NCBI RefSeq assembly: GCF_011378715.1 | Contig: NZ_WTKU01000021.1 | Coordinates: 1 to 64,000 of the forward strand | Length of the DNA stretch: 64,000 nucleotides | Reading direction: 5' to 3' | From: Psychromonas sp. SA13A | Lineage (GTDB): Bacteria > Pseudomonadota > Gammaproteobacteria > Enterobacterales > Psychromonadaceae | Notes under the pieces: generated by a model | Seen by the model: the letters and a program-made list of their open reading frames with translations, nothing else | The model's database searches: none | Told to the model about the DNA's origin: nothing | Part shown: one piece after another, positions 54,421 to 64,000 of the stretch | Position numbering within the stretch: the first letter of the stretch is position 1 | Layout of the letters: each line of letters opens with the position of its first letter | Program-made: the position numbers and the translations under genes

Positions 54421-56100
54421 TTAACTAATACGTTTGTATTTAATACGATGAGGTTCAACCGCTGCTGCACCAAAGGTTTTCTTCAACCACGCTTCATAAT
54501 CACTGTAGTTACCCTCGTAGAAGTTAACTTGACCTTCATCGCGGTAATCAATAATGTGTGTTGCAATTCTATCTAAGAACCAACGGTCATGTGAAATAAC
54601 CATGGCACAACCAGCAAAGCCTAATAGGGCATCTTCTAGTGCACGTAAGGTTTCGATATCTAAGTCATTGGTTGGCTCATCCAGTAGTAACAAGTTACCG
54701 CCAGATTTAAGCAGTTTAGCTAAATGCAAACGGCCACGCTCACCACCGGATAAATCGCCTACTATTTTAGATTGGTCAGAACCTTTAAAGTTAAAACGTC
54801 CTAAATAAGCACGGCTAGGAATTTCAATATTACCAACTTGAATAATATCGCTACCGCCAGACACTTCTTCAAATACTGTCAACTTGTCATCCATGTGGTC
54901 ACGGAACTGGTCAACACTGGCCATTTGAACCGATTCACCAATGATGATTTCACCTGAATCTGGTTTTTCTGTGCCGTCCAACATTTTAAACAGCGTTGAT
55001 TTACCCGCACCATTGGCACCGATAATACCGACGATAGCACCTTTAGGAATACTAAAGCTTAAATCGTCAATCAATACACGCCCATCAAAGGATTTAGTCA
55101 AGTTATTGACATCAATTACTTGATCACCTAAACGTTGCCCAGTTGGAATAAATAATTCGTTGGTTTCATTACGTTTTTGGAAGTCTTGATTATTAAGCTC
55201 CTCAAAACGTGATAAACGTGCTTTGCTTTTAGATTGACGACCCTTAGCATTTGAACGAACCCATTCCAGCTCTTGTTCAATTTGGCGTTGGCGTGCTTTC
55301 TCTTGTCCGGCTTCTTGTTTTAAACGCTCATCTTTCTGTTCAAGCCAAGACGAGTAGTTACCTTCCCATGGAATACCGTAACCACGGTCTAATTCCAAGA
55401 TCCAGCCTGCTACATTATCAAGGAAATAACGGTCATGGGTAATCGCCACAACAGTTCCTTCATAATCATGTAAGAAACGTTCTAACCAAGCAACAGACTC
55501 TGCATCCAAGTGGTTAGTTGGTTCGTCTAGTAACAGCATGTCAGGTTTTTCAAGTAATAAACGACATAATGCAACACGGCGACGTTCACCACCAGATAGG
55601 ACTTTGACAGGTTGATCCCAAGCCGGTAGACGTAGTGCATCGGCAGCACGCTCTAATTGGTTATCTAAGTTATGACCATCGTGGGCTTGAATAATATCTT
55701 CAAGTTGACCTTGGCGTTTTGCTAAGGCATCAAAGTCTGCATCTTCTTCTGCGTATGCAGCATAAACCGCATCTAACTCTGTTAACGCAGATTTAACTTC
55801 AAAAACTGCTTCTTCGACGACTTCACGGACATTCTTTTCAAGATCTAATACAGGCTCTTGCGGTAAGTAACCAATTTTAGTACCGGTTAATGCGCGTGCT
55901 TCACCATCAAATTCTTGGTCGATACCGGCCATGATACGTAACAGGGTCGATTTACCTGAACCATTCAGACCTAAAACACCGATTTTAGCGCCAGGGAAAA
56001 AGCTTAATGAGATATCTTTTAAAATAGTGCGCTTAGGTGGCACTATTTTAGAAACGCGAGACATAGAATAAATGAACTTATCAGGCAATGGTTGAGCCAT
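54421..56100 (-). CDS. ettA: Energy-dependent translational throttle protein EttA (ABC-F)
   Basis: A ribosome-binding ABC-F ATPase that gates the first elongation step according to ATP/ADP. Two ABC domains: Walker A GLNGSGKS near residue 40 and GANGAGKS near 345; signatures LSGGERRRVALCRLL and LSGGERGRLHLAKLL; Walker B LLLDEPTNHLDAES and LLLDEPTNDLDIET. The charged linker between them is rich in Lys/Arg/Glu. ATG 56100 gives the standard MAQ start with AAAGGAT upstream, and 559 aa, near the E. coli length. The 56163 reading is too long. Confidence 0.96.
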   Translation of the reverse strand: MAQPLPDKFIYSMSRVSKIVPPKRTILKDISLSFFPGAKIGVLGLNGSGKSTLLRIMAGIDQEFDGEARALTGTKIGYLPQEPVLDLEKNVREVVEEAVFEVKSALTELDAVYAAYAEEDADFDALAKRQGQLEDIIQAHDGHNLDNQLERAADALRLPAWDQPVKVLSGGERRRVALCRLLLEKPDMLLLDEPTNHLDAESVAWLERFLHDYEGTVVAITHDRYFLDNVAGWILELDRGYGIPWEGNYSSWLEQKDERLKQEAGQEKARQRQIEQELEWVRSNAKGRQSKSKARLSRFEELNNQDFQKRNETNELFIPTGQRLGDQVIDVNNLTKSFDGRVLIDDLSFSIPKGAIVGIIGANGAGKSTLFKMLDGTEKPDSGEIIIGESVQMASVDQFRDHMDDKLTVFEEVSGGSDIIQVGNIEIPSRAYLGRFNFKGSDQSKIVGDLSGGERGRLHLAKLLKSGGNLLLLDEPTNDLDIETLRALEDALLGFAGCAMVISHDRWFLDRIATHIIDYRDEGQVNFYEGNYSDYEAWLKKTFGAAAVEPHRIKYKRIS

Positions 56101-56568
56101 GGTGGATCCTTTATAATGAATAAAATAATTGAGAGCTATTGTAGAGTATCTACTAATCAACAAGCAACAGATGGTAATGTCTTAGGTCATCAAAAATAAC
56201 CAAAGCATACTAATGAGTAAAAAAATGAGCGCTTAATAGTTAACTGCTTACCTTGTTTAGCCATCTAAGCTTTGTACTAAGTTGAGTAGTAGGATATTTA
56301 GCAGTGTGACAAATAAGAACCCTAATAAGCATGGTGTTAACCCTATTTGATAAGTGAAATATAATCGTATTATTTATAGGGGGCTATTGGATAGAGTATT
56401 AGATAGATTGTTAACCGAGCTGGTTCAGTCTACATTTACAGGGTCTTACAGTGATAGATGAATAAAGTGCTAGATGAAATTCCCTTATCTATTTAGATTA
56501 GATAATAAATACGACAGAGTCCTGTCCTAAAGGGGTTCATAGGAACTTTTAAGTGCAAAAAATATGGC
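56101..56568. other. Intergenic stretch, nothing recognised
   Basis: AT-rich. It presumably includes the ettA promoter and the end of the gene at 56569. No repeats or strong hairpins are seen. Confidence 0.45.
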
Positions 56569-57258
56569 CTATTTTTCTATTTTTGCTTTAAGTTGAAGTA
56601 CATCCAAAATTAGATTGCTTTTAAACAAGTCATAATAGAGATATTCCCAGATAGTGAATTCATCAGTTCTTATGTATTCATTTAAATCATTTGACGTCAT
56701 ATCAATTTGGCTAATATATTGCTCTATTTCTTCTCGTTGCTTATCCCAATCAAGTTCTACTTTATGTTTGTTTTTCTCCCAATTACGTTCATCAACGGTT
56801 GCTTGCACTGCATCTTTAAGCTCTTTTTTATTATAGAAAAACTTGGTTAGTTCGGTTATATCAAAGGACTCAAATGCTTCAGATAATGGTCCATGTTGCT
56901 TATCATTTGGGGTTCGACTTACTGTTGTCGCTAAATCGACTATTTCCTGATGGTCTAATGTTGGCCATCGGTCGACAATAATAGTTTGAATAAATGTCCA
57001 ATAATTTCTACAAATGGCAACTTGCCATCCGAGTTCATTCATTGCTTCTATTAAAGCCCAACGTTCCGTTGCTGAAAAAATACTGCCTGATATCGAGGCT
57101 ATCTGTGTTTCTAGCATTTTAAACTTGCTGTATGCATCGTTATTGGTGGTTTTAGCTATTTTTTTGTTATTTTTTAAAATTAATATAGCTGTTTGGTGAG
57201 GGGTTAAAATACGTCGTCCCATTGTTGGTGGAGTGTAATAGCTTCTAAAGGTCATCAT
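56569..57258 (-). CDS. Hypothetical protein, unrecognised
   Basis: A 229-aa soluble protein that I do not recognise. It is predicted mostly helical. Visible features are PPTMGRRILTPHQTAILILK near the N-terminus, a Trp-rich middle (RWALIEAMNELGWQVAICRN, YWTFIQTIIVDRWP) and a charged stretch likely to be a coiled coil (residues about 150-195). No signal peptide or membrane helix is seen. ATG 57258 or 57255 both fit the AAGGA ribosome site. It stands alone between ettA and a 610-bp gap with a tandem repeat, so it may be accessory. Confidence 0.6.
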   Translation of the reverse strand: MMTFRSYYTPPTMGRRILTPHQTAILILKNNKKIAKTTNNDAYSKFKMLETQIASISGSIFSATERWALIEAMNELGWQVAICRNYWTFIQTIIVDRWPTLDHQEIVDLATTVSRTPNDKQHGPLSEAFESFDITELTKFFYNKKELKDAVQATVDERNWEKNKHKVELDWDKQREEIEQYISQIDMTSNDLNEYIRTDEFTIWEYLYYDLFKSNLILDVLQLKAKIEK

Positions 57259-57366
57259 TTTTCCTTAATGTTGAATACATTCAAAGACTAATTCCTTAGA
57301 TTAGGTATTGTTTAGGTATAAAAAGAAGGTTTTCAATGAATGTAAATTACTTGTGTAGTGTTTTGT

Positions 57367-57412
57367 GTGTAGTTGTGTAGTTGTGTAGTTGTGTAGTTGT
57401 GTAGTTGTGTAG
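57367..57412. repeat. 8-bp tandem repeat (gtgtagtt), 5.75 units
   Basis: Five exact gtgtagtt units plus gtgtag lie about 110-155 bp upstream of the start codon of the unrecognised gene. Copy number may vary by slippage. Confidence 0.85.
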
Positions 57413-57740
57413 ATCTATAAATAGAGGATTTTGTTGAACAATCAAACTACCGGTTTTAAATACCAATATCAAGGCTCAAACGTACAATTTAACTTACAAC
57501 TTTCTATTAGTTCGATTATGCATGCGATGATCTATTAATAAGGGGAGCTAAGGTAAAGCATCGCTGTTATAAAAATGTCTAATAATAGTGATTTATTAGT
57601 AACATCGGCATGTCACTTAATAATTGGGATAACGCGCCAACAGTTATAACCCTATTGCAACATAGTTATTTCACTACTTAAAAGAACTAGTTGGTTTATC
57701 AATTTGCTACATAATTGAGTCATTGTTGAGCATTAAAAAA

Positions 57741-57772
57741 TGATTCCGTAATTTAACTAATATACGGAATCA
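57741..57772 (-). terminator. Terminator after the BASS transporter
   Basis: tgattccgta (57741-57750) and tacggaatca (57763-57772) form a 10-bp perfect stem. On the minus strand it is followed by TTTTTT. Confidence 0.8.
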
Positions 57773-57868
57773 TATTCTTTCTATTTTGCTTTAACACCTA
57801 ACCTAACATCTAAACAAACTATTGATTACGGCAGCATTGTGAATGGTAACGAGTACATATCGAATTTC

Positions 57869-58819
57869 TTAAGACTCTGTTACCGGTGCAGCCGTTATTT
57901 TTTCTTCTGTTTCTAGGCCTTTCTGAGCCCAATATCCAGATAGAATAGACCCTGAAATATTGTGCCATAGCGAGAATACTGTGCCAGGGATTGCGGCAGC
58001 AGGCGAGAAGAACTTCATTGCTAAAACAGCTGCAAGACCTGAGTTTTGTAAACCTACTTCAAAGGCAATGGTACGGCTGGTTTTTTCATCAAACCCTAAT
58101 AACTTGGTAATGAAATAGCCAGAAAACAGGCCGATGCTGTTATGGATAATCACTGCCAACATCACAATCGGACCGACATCTGTTAATTTACCCGCGTTTA
58201 GTGCAACCACAATAGCAATAATTATCACGATTGATAGCATTGAAATAAGCGGTAATAGAGAAGAGATAGCTTTTACTTGTTTATTTAAAAATGAATTAAT
58301 TAAGATACCAATAGCAATCGGTAACACCACTATTTTAAGTAAACTAATAAAGATGGGTAACATCGGGAAGTCAACGCTTTGACCCACTAATAAACCACTG
58401 ATGACGGGAGTTAATACCACGCCAACTAATGTTGATAACGCAGTCATGGTGATTGATAATGCAACATCACCCTTTGCTAGGTAACACATTACGTTTGATG
58501 ATGTACCACCTGCAACACTACCCACTAAAATCATACCAACGGTTAATTCTGTGTCTAATTGCAAAAAATAACACACTAAAAAAGCCGTAATTGGCATAAT
58601 GGTAAATTGTAATAACATGCCAACACCGATTGCTGATTTCTTATTAATGACATTTTTAAAATCTTGCAGCGTTAATGTCAGGCCCATACTCAACATGATC
58701 AGCATCAGTAATGGAACAATATAGCTTTTTATCCCAACGAATAGTTGTGGAGAAAGAAAAGCGACGCCAGCAAAAAGAATGGCCCAAACGGGAAATAGCT
58801 TGATTAGTTTATTCAACAT
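57869..58819 (-). CDS. Bile acid:sodium symporter (BASS) family transporter
   Basis: A 316-aa membrane protein with about ten helices. The family segments are clear: LLMLIMLSMGLTLTLQDF, VGSVAGGTSSNVMCYLAKGD (Na+-site crossover) and FEVGLQNSGLAAVLA. Bacterial members carry organic anions such as pantoate, 2-keto acids or bile-type acids with sodium; the substrate here is unknown. It is transcribed alone, divergent from fdhD across 361 bp. Confidence 0.88.
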   Translation of the reverse strand: MLNKLIKLFPVWAILFAGVAFLSPQLFVGIKSYIVPLLMLIMLSMGLTLTLQDFKNVINKKSAIGVGMLLQFTIMPITAFLVCYFLQLDTELTVGMILVGSVAGGTSSNVMCYLAKGDVALSITMTALSTLVGVVLTPVISGLLVGQSVDFPMLPIFISLLKIVVLPIAIGILINSFLNKQVKAISSLLPLISMLSIVIIIAIVVALNAGKLTDVGPIVMLAVIIHNSIGLFSGYFITKLLGFDEKTSRTIAFEVGLQNSGLAAVLAMKFFSPAAAIPGTVFSLWHNISGSILSGYWAQKGLETEEKITAAPVTES

Positions 58820-59180
58820 TTAAATCCTTTTATAATTATTTAATTTTTATTAATGAGATAGGGAAGATGAATTTATCATAAAATTAAAAAACGTATATAT
58901 TTAGTTGTGCATCAACAGAATTTAAAATGTATTTAGTGGCTAAATTAAATGTTAAAAAGTAAATTTGGTTAGTGCTTTTTCAATGCCATAAATATTTTTA
59001 ATAAAATAAATTTTATTGCTGAAATCCTTATAAAAAATATGTTATAAAGACCTCCTCTGAATCGTTATTCACTTTTAAACTTGTAAAATATTTTACTTTT
59101 TAATGAGTTAGACATCCGTCTCAACGTTTTCAATTATCAGCATATCAATTAATAAAAACAGCAATCGCTAAGGTGAAGCA
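58820..59180. other. Divergent control region between the BASS gene and fdhD
   Basis: AT-rich. I see no clear operator or riboswitch. Confidence 0.4.
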
Positions 59181-60026
59181 ATGAGCACAAAACCATACCA
59201 AACTGTTAATCGGCAACGTTATCGATTAGCAGAGGATGGTTCCTTTGAGATGCGTTTGAGTCAAGATTTGGTGATCAGTGAAGAGCCTCTCAACATCGTA
59301 TTGCATTGGACATGCCAAGAAACGGGTGAACTGCTTGAAAAAACCTTGATGGTCACCATGAGAACCCCCGGAGATGATGCTTCGTTAGTGACTGGATTAT
59401 TACTATCGCATGCAGTTATCGAACATGCAGATCAAATACAATCAATTATTAGTTCTGAACTTAATCAATGTGACATTACCTTAGCAACATCGGTTGTGTT
59501 AGATTGGGAATCCTTAACGCGTCATTTTATTAGCCATTCAGGCTGTGGTATTTGTGGCACCAGTAATGTGAAGAAACTAGCGCATACTTTTAATGTCACT
59601 ATCGATGAAACGCCACAGTGGTTGCCAGTCTCTGCTTTACTTACATTCTCAACGCAATTACGGCAACAACAGTCTTTATTTTCTTTAACGGGTGGTGTTC
59701 ATAGTGCAGGCATATTCTCTTTGCAAGCCTGCTTGTCAGCGAGAGAGGATGTGGGCAGACATAATGCAGTTGATAAAGTGGTTGGCGATTTATTGACACA
59801 GGGCAAGCTGGATAATCAATCTATCTTAATGCTCAGTGGACGTATCAGTTTCGAACTCATGCAAAAAGCTGTTGCAGCAAAGATACCAGTGGTCGTTGCG
59901 ATAGGCGCGCCATCAAGTTTAGCGATAGCAGTAGCAAAACAATTTAACATCACTTTAATAGGCTTTGTCAGTGAGCATACTTTTAATGTCTACCACGGTG
60001 ACTTTCGTTTACAAAAACAACATTAA
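59181..60026 (+). CDS. fdhD: Formate dehydrogenase accessory sulfurtransferase FdhD
   Basis: It passes sulfur from IscS to the molybdenum cofactor of formate-dehydrogenase-type enzymes. The 281-aa chain has the key loop HSGCGICG (Cys122 and Cys125), preceded by MRTPGDDASLVTGLLLSHA and followed by TGGVHSAGIFS, REDVGRHNAVDKVVG and LMLSGRISFELMQKA. It lies 28 bp ahead of the YdeP-type molybdoenzyme gene, so the two form a maturase-enzyme operon. Confidence 0.95.
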   Translation: MSTKPYQTVNRQRYRLAEDGSFEMRLSQDLVISEEPLNIVLHWTCQETGELLEKTLMVTMRTPGDDASLVTGLLLSHAVIEHADQIQSIISSELNQCDITLATSVVLDWESLTRHFISHSGCGICGTSNVKKLAHTFNVTIDETPQWLPVSALLTFSTQLRQQQSLFSLTGGVHSAGIFSLQACLSAREDVGRHNAVDKVVGDLLTQGKLDNQSILMLSGRISFELMQKAVAAKIPVVVAIGAPSSLAIAVAKQFNITLIGFVSEHTFNVYHGDFRLQKQH

Positions 60027-60054
60027 TAACCATTACAAATGATAGGTAGGCATT

Positions 60055-62358
60055 ATGAGTGTTAAAAAATATACAGCAGCAGCTGGTGGTTGGGGTTCAC
60101 TTGCAAGTACAGCCAAACATTTATTACACAGTGAGAACGTAGCAAAAAACGTTTTGAATTTACTCAAAACCAATCAAGATCATGGTTTCGATTGTCCTGG
60201 GTGCGCTTGGGGTGAAGAAGGTAAAAAAGAACGTTTTCGCTTTTGTGAAAATGGCGCAAAAGCCGTTAACTGGGAAGCAACTTCTCGCCGTTTAACACCT
60301 GAATTCTTTGCGAATAATAGTGTGTCTGCCTTACGTAAACAAAGTGATTATTATTTAGAAGATCAAGGGCGTCTTTCAGACCCTATGCTGTACCAATCAG
60401 AAACAGATTGCTATGTACCCATTAGCTGGGATGATGCTTTTTCATTGATTGCACAGCACCTAAATGGCTTAGAAAACCCTAATCAAGCAGAGTTTTATAC
60501 CTCTGGCAGAGCAAGTAACGAAGCTGCCTTTTTATACCAGTTAATGGTAAGAAAGTTTGGTACTAATAACTTTCCTGATTGCTCAAATATGTGCCACGAA
60601 GCCAGTGGTTATGCATTAAAACAAGGTATTGGTGTTGGTAAAGGTACAGTAACGCTAGAAGACTTTGACCATGCCGATGCCATTTTTGTGTTCGGTCAAA
60701 ACCCAGGGACCAACCATCCTCGTATGCTACATACATTAAGCCATGCTGCACAACGTGGCGCAAGTATTGTGACCTTTAATACATTAAGAGAGCGTGGTTT
60801 AGAACGCTTTGCTAATCCTCAATCACCAGCGCATATGGTGCTTGGTGGTGAAACTAAGCTGACCAGTCAATATTATACGCCTAATTTAGGCGGTGATATG
60901 GCTGCCTTGCGCGGCATAGTTAAAGTCTTGTTAAAACGTCATAACCAAGCACTTGAAAATGGTGACCATGTATTCAATGTTAAATTTATTGAACAGCACA
61001 CTAGCGGTTTAGATGCCTACTTAGAACAAGTAGATGCAACGCCTTGGTCATTAATTACTGAGCAATCAGGTTTATCTAAAAAGCAGATAAAATCAGCGGC
61101 AGATATTTACCAACAATCAAAACGTGTTATTTTTACTTGGGCAATGGGAATTACTCAACATAAGCACTCAGTGCCTACGATCTATGAAATGACCAACCTA
61201 CAATTGTTGTTTGGCAACATTGGTAAAAAAGGCGCGGGTTTATGTCCTGTACGTGGTCACTCTAATGTGCAAGGTGATCGCACCATGGGCATCGATGAAA
61301 AACCTAATGCCACACTGCTTAATAACATAGAAAAAACCTTTAACTTTACGCCTCCTGCAGAGCATGGGCACAATGCCGTACAAGCCGTGGAAGCGATGTT
61401 ACGTGGCGACAGCAAAGTGTTTATCGGGTTAGGTGGGAACTTTGTGGCGGCAATGCCGGATTCTGAGATCACGCGCCAAGCAATGAGTCGCTGTGATTTA
61501 ACCGTTAATATTGCGACTAAACTTAATCGAACTCATTTATACCCAGGCAAGTCAGCGTTGATTTTACCTTGTTTAGGCCGAACAGATATCGATTTACAGG
61601 CGGGGGAATCTCAAAAAATCACAGTGGAAGATTCATTTTCCATGGTGCACAGTTCGCAAGGTGTAATAAAAAGTGATACCAGACAAATGCGTTCTGAGCC
61701 TGCGATTATTGCCGGCATAGCGCAAGCCACATTAGGTAGCTCTCCAATCAATTGGTTAGATACGGTTCAAAACTATGATCTTATTCGTGATTATATTAGC
61801 CAAACTATTCCTGGCTTTAGCGACATGAACCAACGTTTGCAAGCACCAGGTGGGTTCTATTTAGGTAATGCTGCAGGGCGAAGAGAATGGAATACGAGCG
61901 ATCAAAAAGCACAATTTCATAGTGCACCTTTACCCGATGCAATTATTTCAGCCTCGCAACGAGCGTTAACTAAAAACCGTATTTTTGTTTTACAAACACT
62001 GCGTTCTCACGACCAATACAACACAACTATTTATGGTTTTACAGATAGATACCGTGGTTTAAGTGGTGATCGTAATATTATTCTTCTTAACGAAAATGAC
62101 ATAACCGCATTAGGGTTAAAAACCGGTGATAAAGTCGATATTGAAGCGCTATGGGGAGATGAAGTCGTGAGAGAAGTGACTAATTTTACTTTGCTTGCCT
62201 ATGATATTCCGACGGGTAACGCTGCCGCTTATTATCCAGAAGCAAATCCTTTAGTGGCGCTGGCTAACTATGGTGATTTTACCTTCACACCTAACTCAAA
62301 ATCGATTGCGATAGTGATCACCGCAGCTAAAAATCCGTTACCAGAGCGTATTGTATAA
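60055..62358 (+). CDS. ydeP: YdeP/FdhF-like molybdopterin oxidoreductase
   Basis: A cytosolic bis-MGD molybdoenzyme of 767 aa, close in length to E. coli YdeP. Family signatures: DHGFDCPGCAWG near residue 47, instead of a full 4Fe-4S cysteine set; SGRASNEAAFLYQ; DCSNMCHEASG with the Mo-ligand Cys near 179; GQNPGTNHPRMLH and CPVRGHSNVQGDRTMGI. The C-terminal MopB domain includes NILLNENDITALG-like strands. No Tat or Sec signal is seen. The substrate is unknown; YdeP is associated with acid resistance in enterobacteria. It is cotranscribed with fdhD. Confidence 0.9.
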   Translation: MSVKKYTAAAGGWGSLASTAKHLLHSENVAKNVLNLLKTNQDHGFDCPGCAWGEEGKKERFRFCENGAKAVNWEATSRRLTPEFFANNSVSALRKQSDYYLEDQGRLSDPMLYQSETDCYVPISWDDAFSLIAQHLNGLENPNQAEFYTSGRASNEAAFLYQLMVRKFGTNNFPDCSNMCHEASGYALKQGIGVGKGTVTLEDFDHADAIFVFGQNPGTNHPRMLHTLSHAAQRGASIVTFNTLRERGLERFANPQSPAHMVLGGETKLTSQYYTPNLGGDMAALRGIVKVLLKRHNQALENGDHVFNVKFIEQHTSGLDAYLEQVDATPWSLITEQSGLSKKQIKSAADIYQQSKRVIFTWAMGITQHKHSVPTIYEMTNLQLLFGNIGKKGAGLCPVRGHSNVQGDRTMGIDEKPNATLLNNIEKTFNFTPPAEHGHNAVQAVEAMLRGDSKVFIGLGGNFVAAMPDSEITRQAMSRCDLTVNIATKLNRTHLYPGKSALILPCLGRTDIDLQAGESQKITVEDSFSMVHSSQGVIKSDTRQMRSEPAIIAGIAQATLGSSPINWLDTVQNYDLIRDYISQTIPGFSDMNQRLQAPGGFYLGNAAGRREWNTSDQKAQFHSAPLPDAIISASQRALTKNRIFVLQTLRSHDQYNTTIYGFTDRYRGLSGDRNIILLNENDITALGLKTGDKVDIEALWGDEVVREVTNFTLLAYDIPTGNAAAYYPEANPLVALANYGDFTFTPNSKSIAIVITAAKNPLPERIV

Positions 62359-62395
62359 ACTGTTTTTCCCCGTATTGAGAGGGTGATAAAACAAC

Positions 62396-62430
62396 AAAAG
62401 GTTATTAGCAATACGTTAATAACCTTTTTA
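62396..62430 (+). terminator. Terminator after ydeP
   Basis: aaaaggttatta (62396-62407) and taataacctttt (62417-62428) form a 12-bp perfect stem with a T tail. Confidence 0.82.
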
Positions 62431-62581
62431 GTACTAACTTATCTATTAGTCCTAGTACTTAGCATTCATCTATTAGCCCTAGCATTTGACGCTTAAACAT
62501 AACCTTGACGCTTTCATTCGTGTAATGCTTACTTTACCCTTTGTCCTAATTAAGAGAGAGTATTGTGCGCAATTGTTTATT

Positions 62582-62607
62582 TCTAGATCCGCATAATAAG
62601 TGTAATT
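62582..62607 (+). repeat. Interspersed 26-bp repeat, copy 2
   Basis: tctagatccgcataataagt (62582-62601) and the next six bases match 4603-4628 except at three positions. Confidence 0.6.
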
Positions 62608-62761
62608 ATTATCTTTATTCAACATAAATTAATTAGCATTACTTTTATTCAAGTTCATGTTCGCTATATTTCACACTATTTGCTCTATGCAATAGCGCAA
62701 AGATTGCGTAAAATGCGCATCATAAATTGACTTACACTATAATTCCTACCAGGAGATGCAC

Positions 62762-64000
62762 ATGTTTAACCGAGATATGAATATTGCTGATTACGATCCA
62801 GAACTATGGAAATCAATGACTGATGAAGTTCAGCGCCAAGAAGATCACATCGAGCTTATTGCGTCTGAAAACTACACTAGTCCACGTGTTATGGAAGCAC
62901 AAGGTAGTCAATTAACAAATAAATACGCAGAAGGTTACCCTGGTAAGCGTTACTACGGTGGTTGTGAATATGTTGACGTTGCTGAATCTTTAGCAATTGA
63001 ACGTGCTAAATCTTTATTTGGTGCAGACTACGCAAACGTACAACCACATGCTGGTTCTCAAGCAAACAGTGCCGTTTACGCTGCATTATGTGCTCCTGGT
63101 GATACGGTTTTAGGTATGAGCCTTGCTCACGGTGGTCACTTAACACACGGTGCATCAGTTAGCTTCTCTGGTAAAGTTTACAACGCTGTTCAATACGGTA
63201 TCAACCCAGACACAGGTGTTTTAGATTACGCTGAAGTTGAGCGTCTAGCAATTGAGCACAAACCAACAATGATTGTTGCTGGTTTCTCTGCATACTCAGG
63301 TATCGTAGATTGGGCTAAATTCCGTGAAATCGCTGACAAAGTAGGTGCTTACCTGTTTGTTGATATGGCACACGTTGCTGGTTTAGTGGCTGCGGGTCTT
63401 TACCCTAACCCTGTACCATTTGCTGACGTTGTAACAACGACTACACATAAAACATTAGGCGGTCCACGTGGCGGTCTTATCCTTGCTAAAGCGAACCCAG
63501 CACTTGAGAAAAAATTAAACTCAGCTGTATTCCCTGGCGGTCAAGGTGGTCCATTAATGCACGTTATTGCTGCTAAAGCAGTAGCATTTAAAGAATGTGC
63601 TGAACCTGCGTTTAAAGAATACCAACAAAACGTATTAGACAACGCTAAAGCAATGGTTAAAGTATTCCAAGAACGCGGTTACAAAATCGTTTCTAACGGC
63701 ACTGAAAACCACCTTTTCCTAGTTGACTTGATTGCTCAAGACATCACAGGTAAAGAAGCTGATGCAGCGCTAGGTCTTGCTCACATCACAGTGAACATGA
63801 ACTCAGTACCAAACGATCCACGTTCTCCATTTGTTACATCTGGCCTTCGTATCGGTACTCCTGCATTCACTCGTCGTGGTGCAAACACTGCTGACGCTGC
63901 TGAATTAGCGGCTTGGATTTGTGACGTACTTGATGCGATTAAAGATGAAGAAAAACTAGCAGCAACAATCGAAGCTGTTAAAGTGAAAGTCGCTAAATTC
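62762..64000 (+). CDS. glyA: Serine hydroxymethyltransferase (3' end cut by window)
   Basis: It interconverts serine and glycine with tetrahydrofolate, supplying one-carbon units; PLP-dependent. 413 codons are present, so only a few residues and the stop lie outside. Visible: [31 protein letters not shown], the PLP-lysine segment [14 protein letters not shown] near residue 228 and [23 protein letters not shown] 62762 follows CAGGAGATGCAC. Codon use looks biased, as for a highly expressed gene. Confidence 0.97.
   Translation, partial: MFNRDMNIADYDPELWKSMTDEVQRQEDHIELIASENYTSPRVMEAQGSQLTNKYAEGYPGKRYYGGCEYVDVAESLAIERAKSLFGADYANVQPHAGSQANSAVYAALCAPGDTVLGMSLAHGGHLTHGASVSFSGKVYNAVQYGINPDTGVLDYAEVERLAIEHKPTMIVAGFSAYSGIVDWAKFREIADKVGAYLFVDMAHVAGLVAAGLYPNPVPFADVVTTTTHKTLGGPRGGLILAKANPALEKKLNSAVFPGGQGGPLMHVIAAKAVAFKECAEPAFKEYQQNVLDNAKAMVKVFQERGYKIVSNGTENHLFLVDLIAQDITGKEADAALGLAHITVNMNSVPNDPRSPFVTSGLRIGTPAFTRRGANTADAAELAAWICDVLDAIKDEEKLAATIEAVKVKVAKF

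Larger units (their letters stand above)
57259..57868. other. Long intergenic stretch with tandem repeat and terminator
   Basis: 610 bp without a gene. It carries the 8-bp tandem repeat near the promoter of the gene at 56569 and the BASS transporter's terminator. The rest shows nothing clear. Confidence 0.55.
62359..62761. other. Intergenic stretch before glyA
   Basis: It contains the ydeP terminator, a short degenerate duplication (atctattag near 62441 and 62468), the dispersed repeat at 62582-62607 and the glyA leader. TATAAT at 62738-62743 is a possible -10 but would leave a very short leader. I cannot identify PurR or MetR sites. Confidence 0.5.

Overview
The window looks like chromosomal DNA of a cold-marine gammaproteobacterium close to Psychromonas (inference). 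The reasons are the AT-rich composition, gammaproteobacterial housekeeping genes (leuS-lptE-holA-nadD, tyrS, mtnN, ettA, fklB, glyA), many REP-associated tyrosine transposase (RAYT) relics, and families common in marine Vibrio/Shewanella/Psychromonas relatives (LpxR, PEP-CTERM-type protein, FTR1-imelysin operon). No replication origin, prophage or CRISPR array was seen.

1-16.2 kb is accessory. It holds an SDR/LysR divergent pair and a G+C-richer FAD monooxygenase lying between decayed RAYT elements. Next comes a carbon-source locus: a LacI repressor, a tandem SnoaL-fold protein, an MFS carrier, an SSS symporter and L-serine dehydratase. Its divergent control region carries two CRP-like sites and a motif shared with the lacI promoter. 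A transposon graveyard follows, with an intact IS6-type element, an IS6 relic and two 169-bp repeats bracketing a membrane diguanylate cyclase.

16.2-35.8 kb is mostly core. It has an exonuclease/GIY-YIG nuclease, a dGTPase, cytochrome b561 with YceI, a GST, a metal exporter with divergent MerR regulator and a readable MerR-type promoter, small enzymes, a YcgR-like PilZ protein, LpxR, and the leftward run leuS-lptE-holA-nadD followed by ggt. A second PilZ protein lies beyond it.

35.8-45.6 kb has two identical tRNA-Ser(TGA) genes bracketing two membrane-associated proteins, then DUF1003 and DUF2127 proteins, cobU, fklB, a CbiB-like gene with mtnN, a MITE-like element, tyrS and an outer-membrane-type barrel.

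45.9-53.4 kb is the most interesting part. A strong Fur-box-like palindrome lies over the promoter of seven co-directional, mostly touching genes: EfeO-type cupredoxin, FTR1 permease, imelysin, di-haem oxidoreductase, a second imelysin with a degenerate motif, a membrane di-iron hydroxylase and a MauG/CcpA-type di-haem peroxidase. I read it as an iron-starvation ferrous-iron oxidation and uptake system in which c-type cytochromes may stand in for the EfeB peroxidase or a multicopper oxidase. The hydroxylase is an unexplained passenger.

53.4-64 kb holds a short MITE relative, a PEP-CTERM-like protein, ettA, an unrecognised protein, a BASS transporter, fdhD with a YdeP-type molybdoenzyme, and glyA, which is cut by the window end a few codons before its stop.
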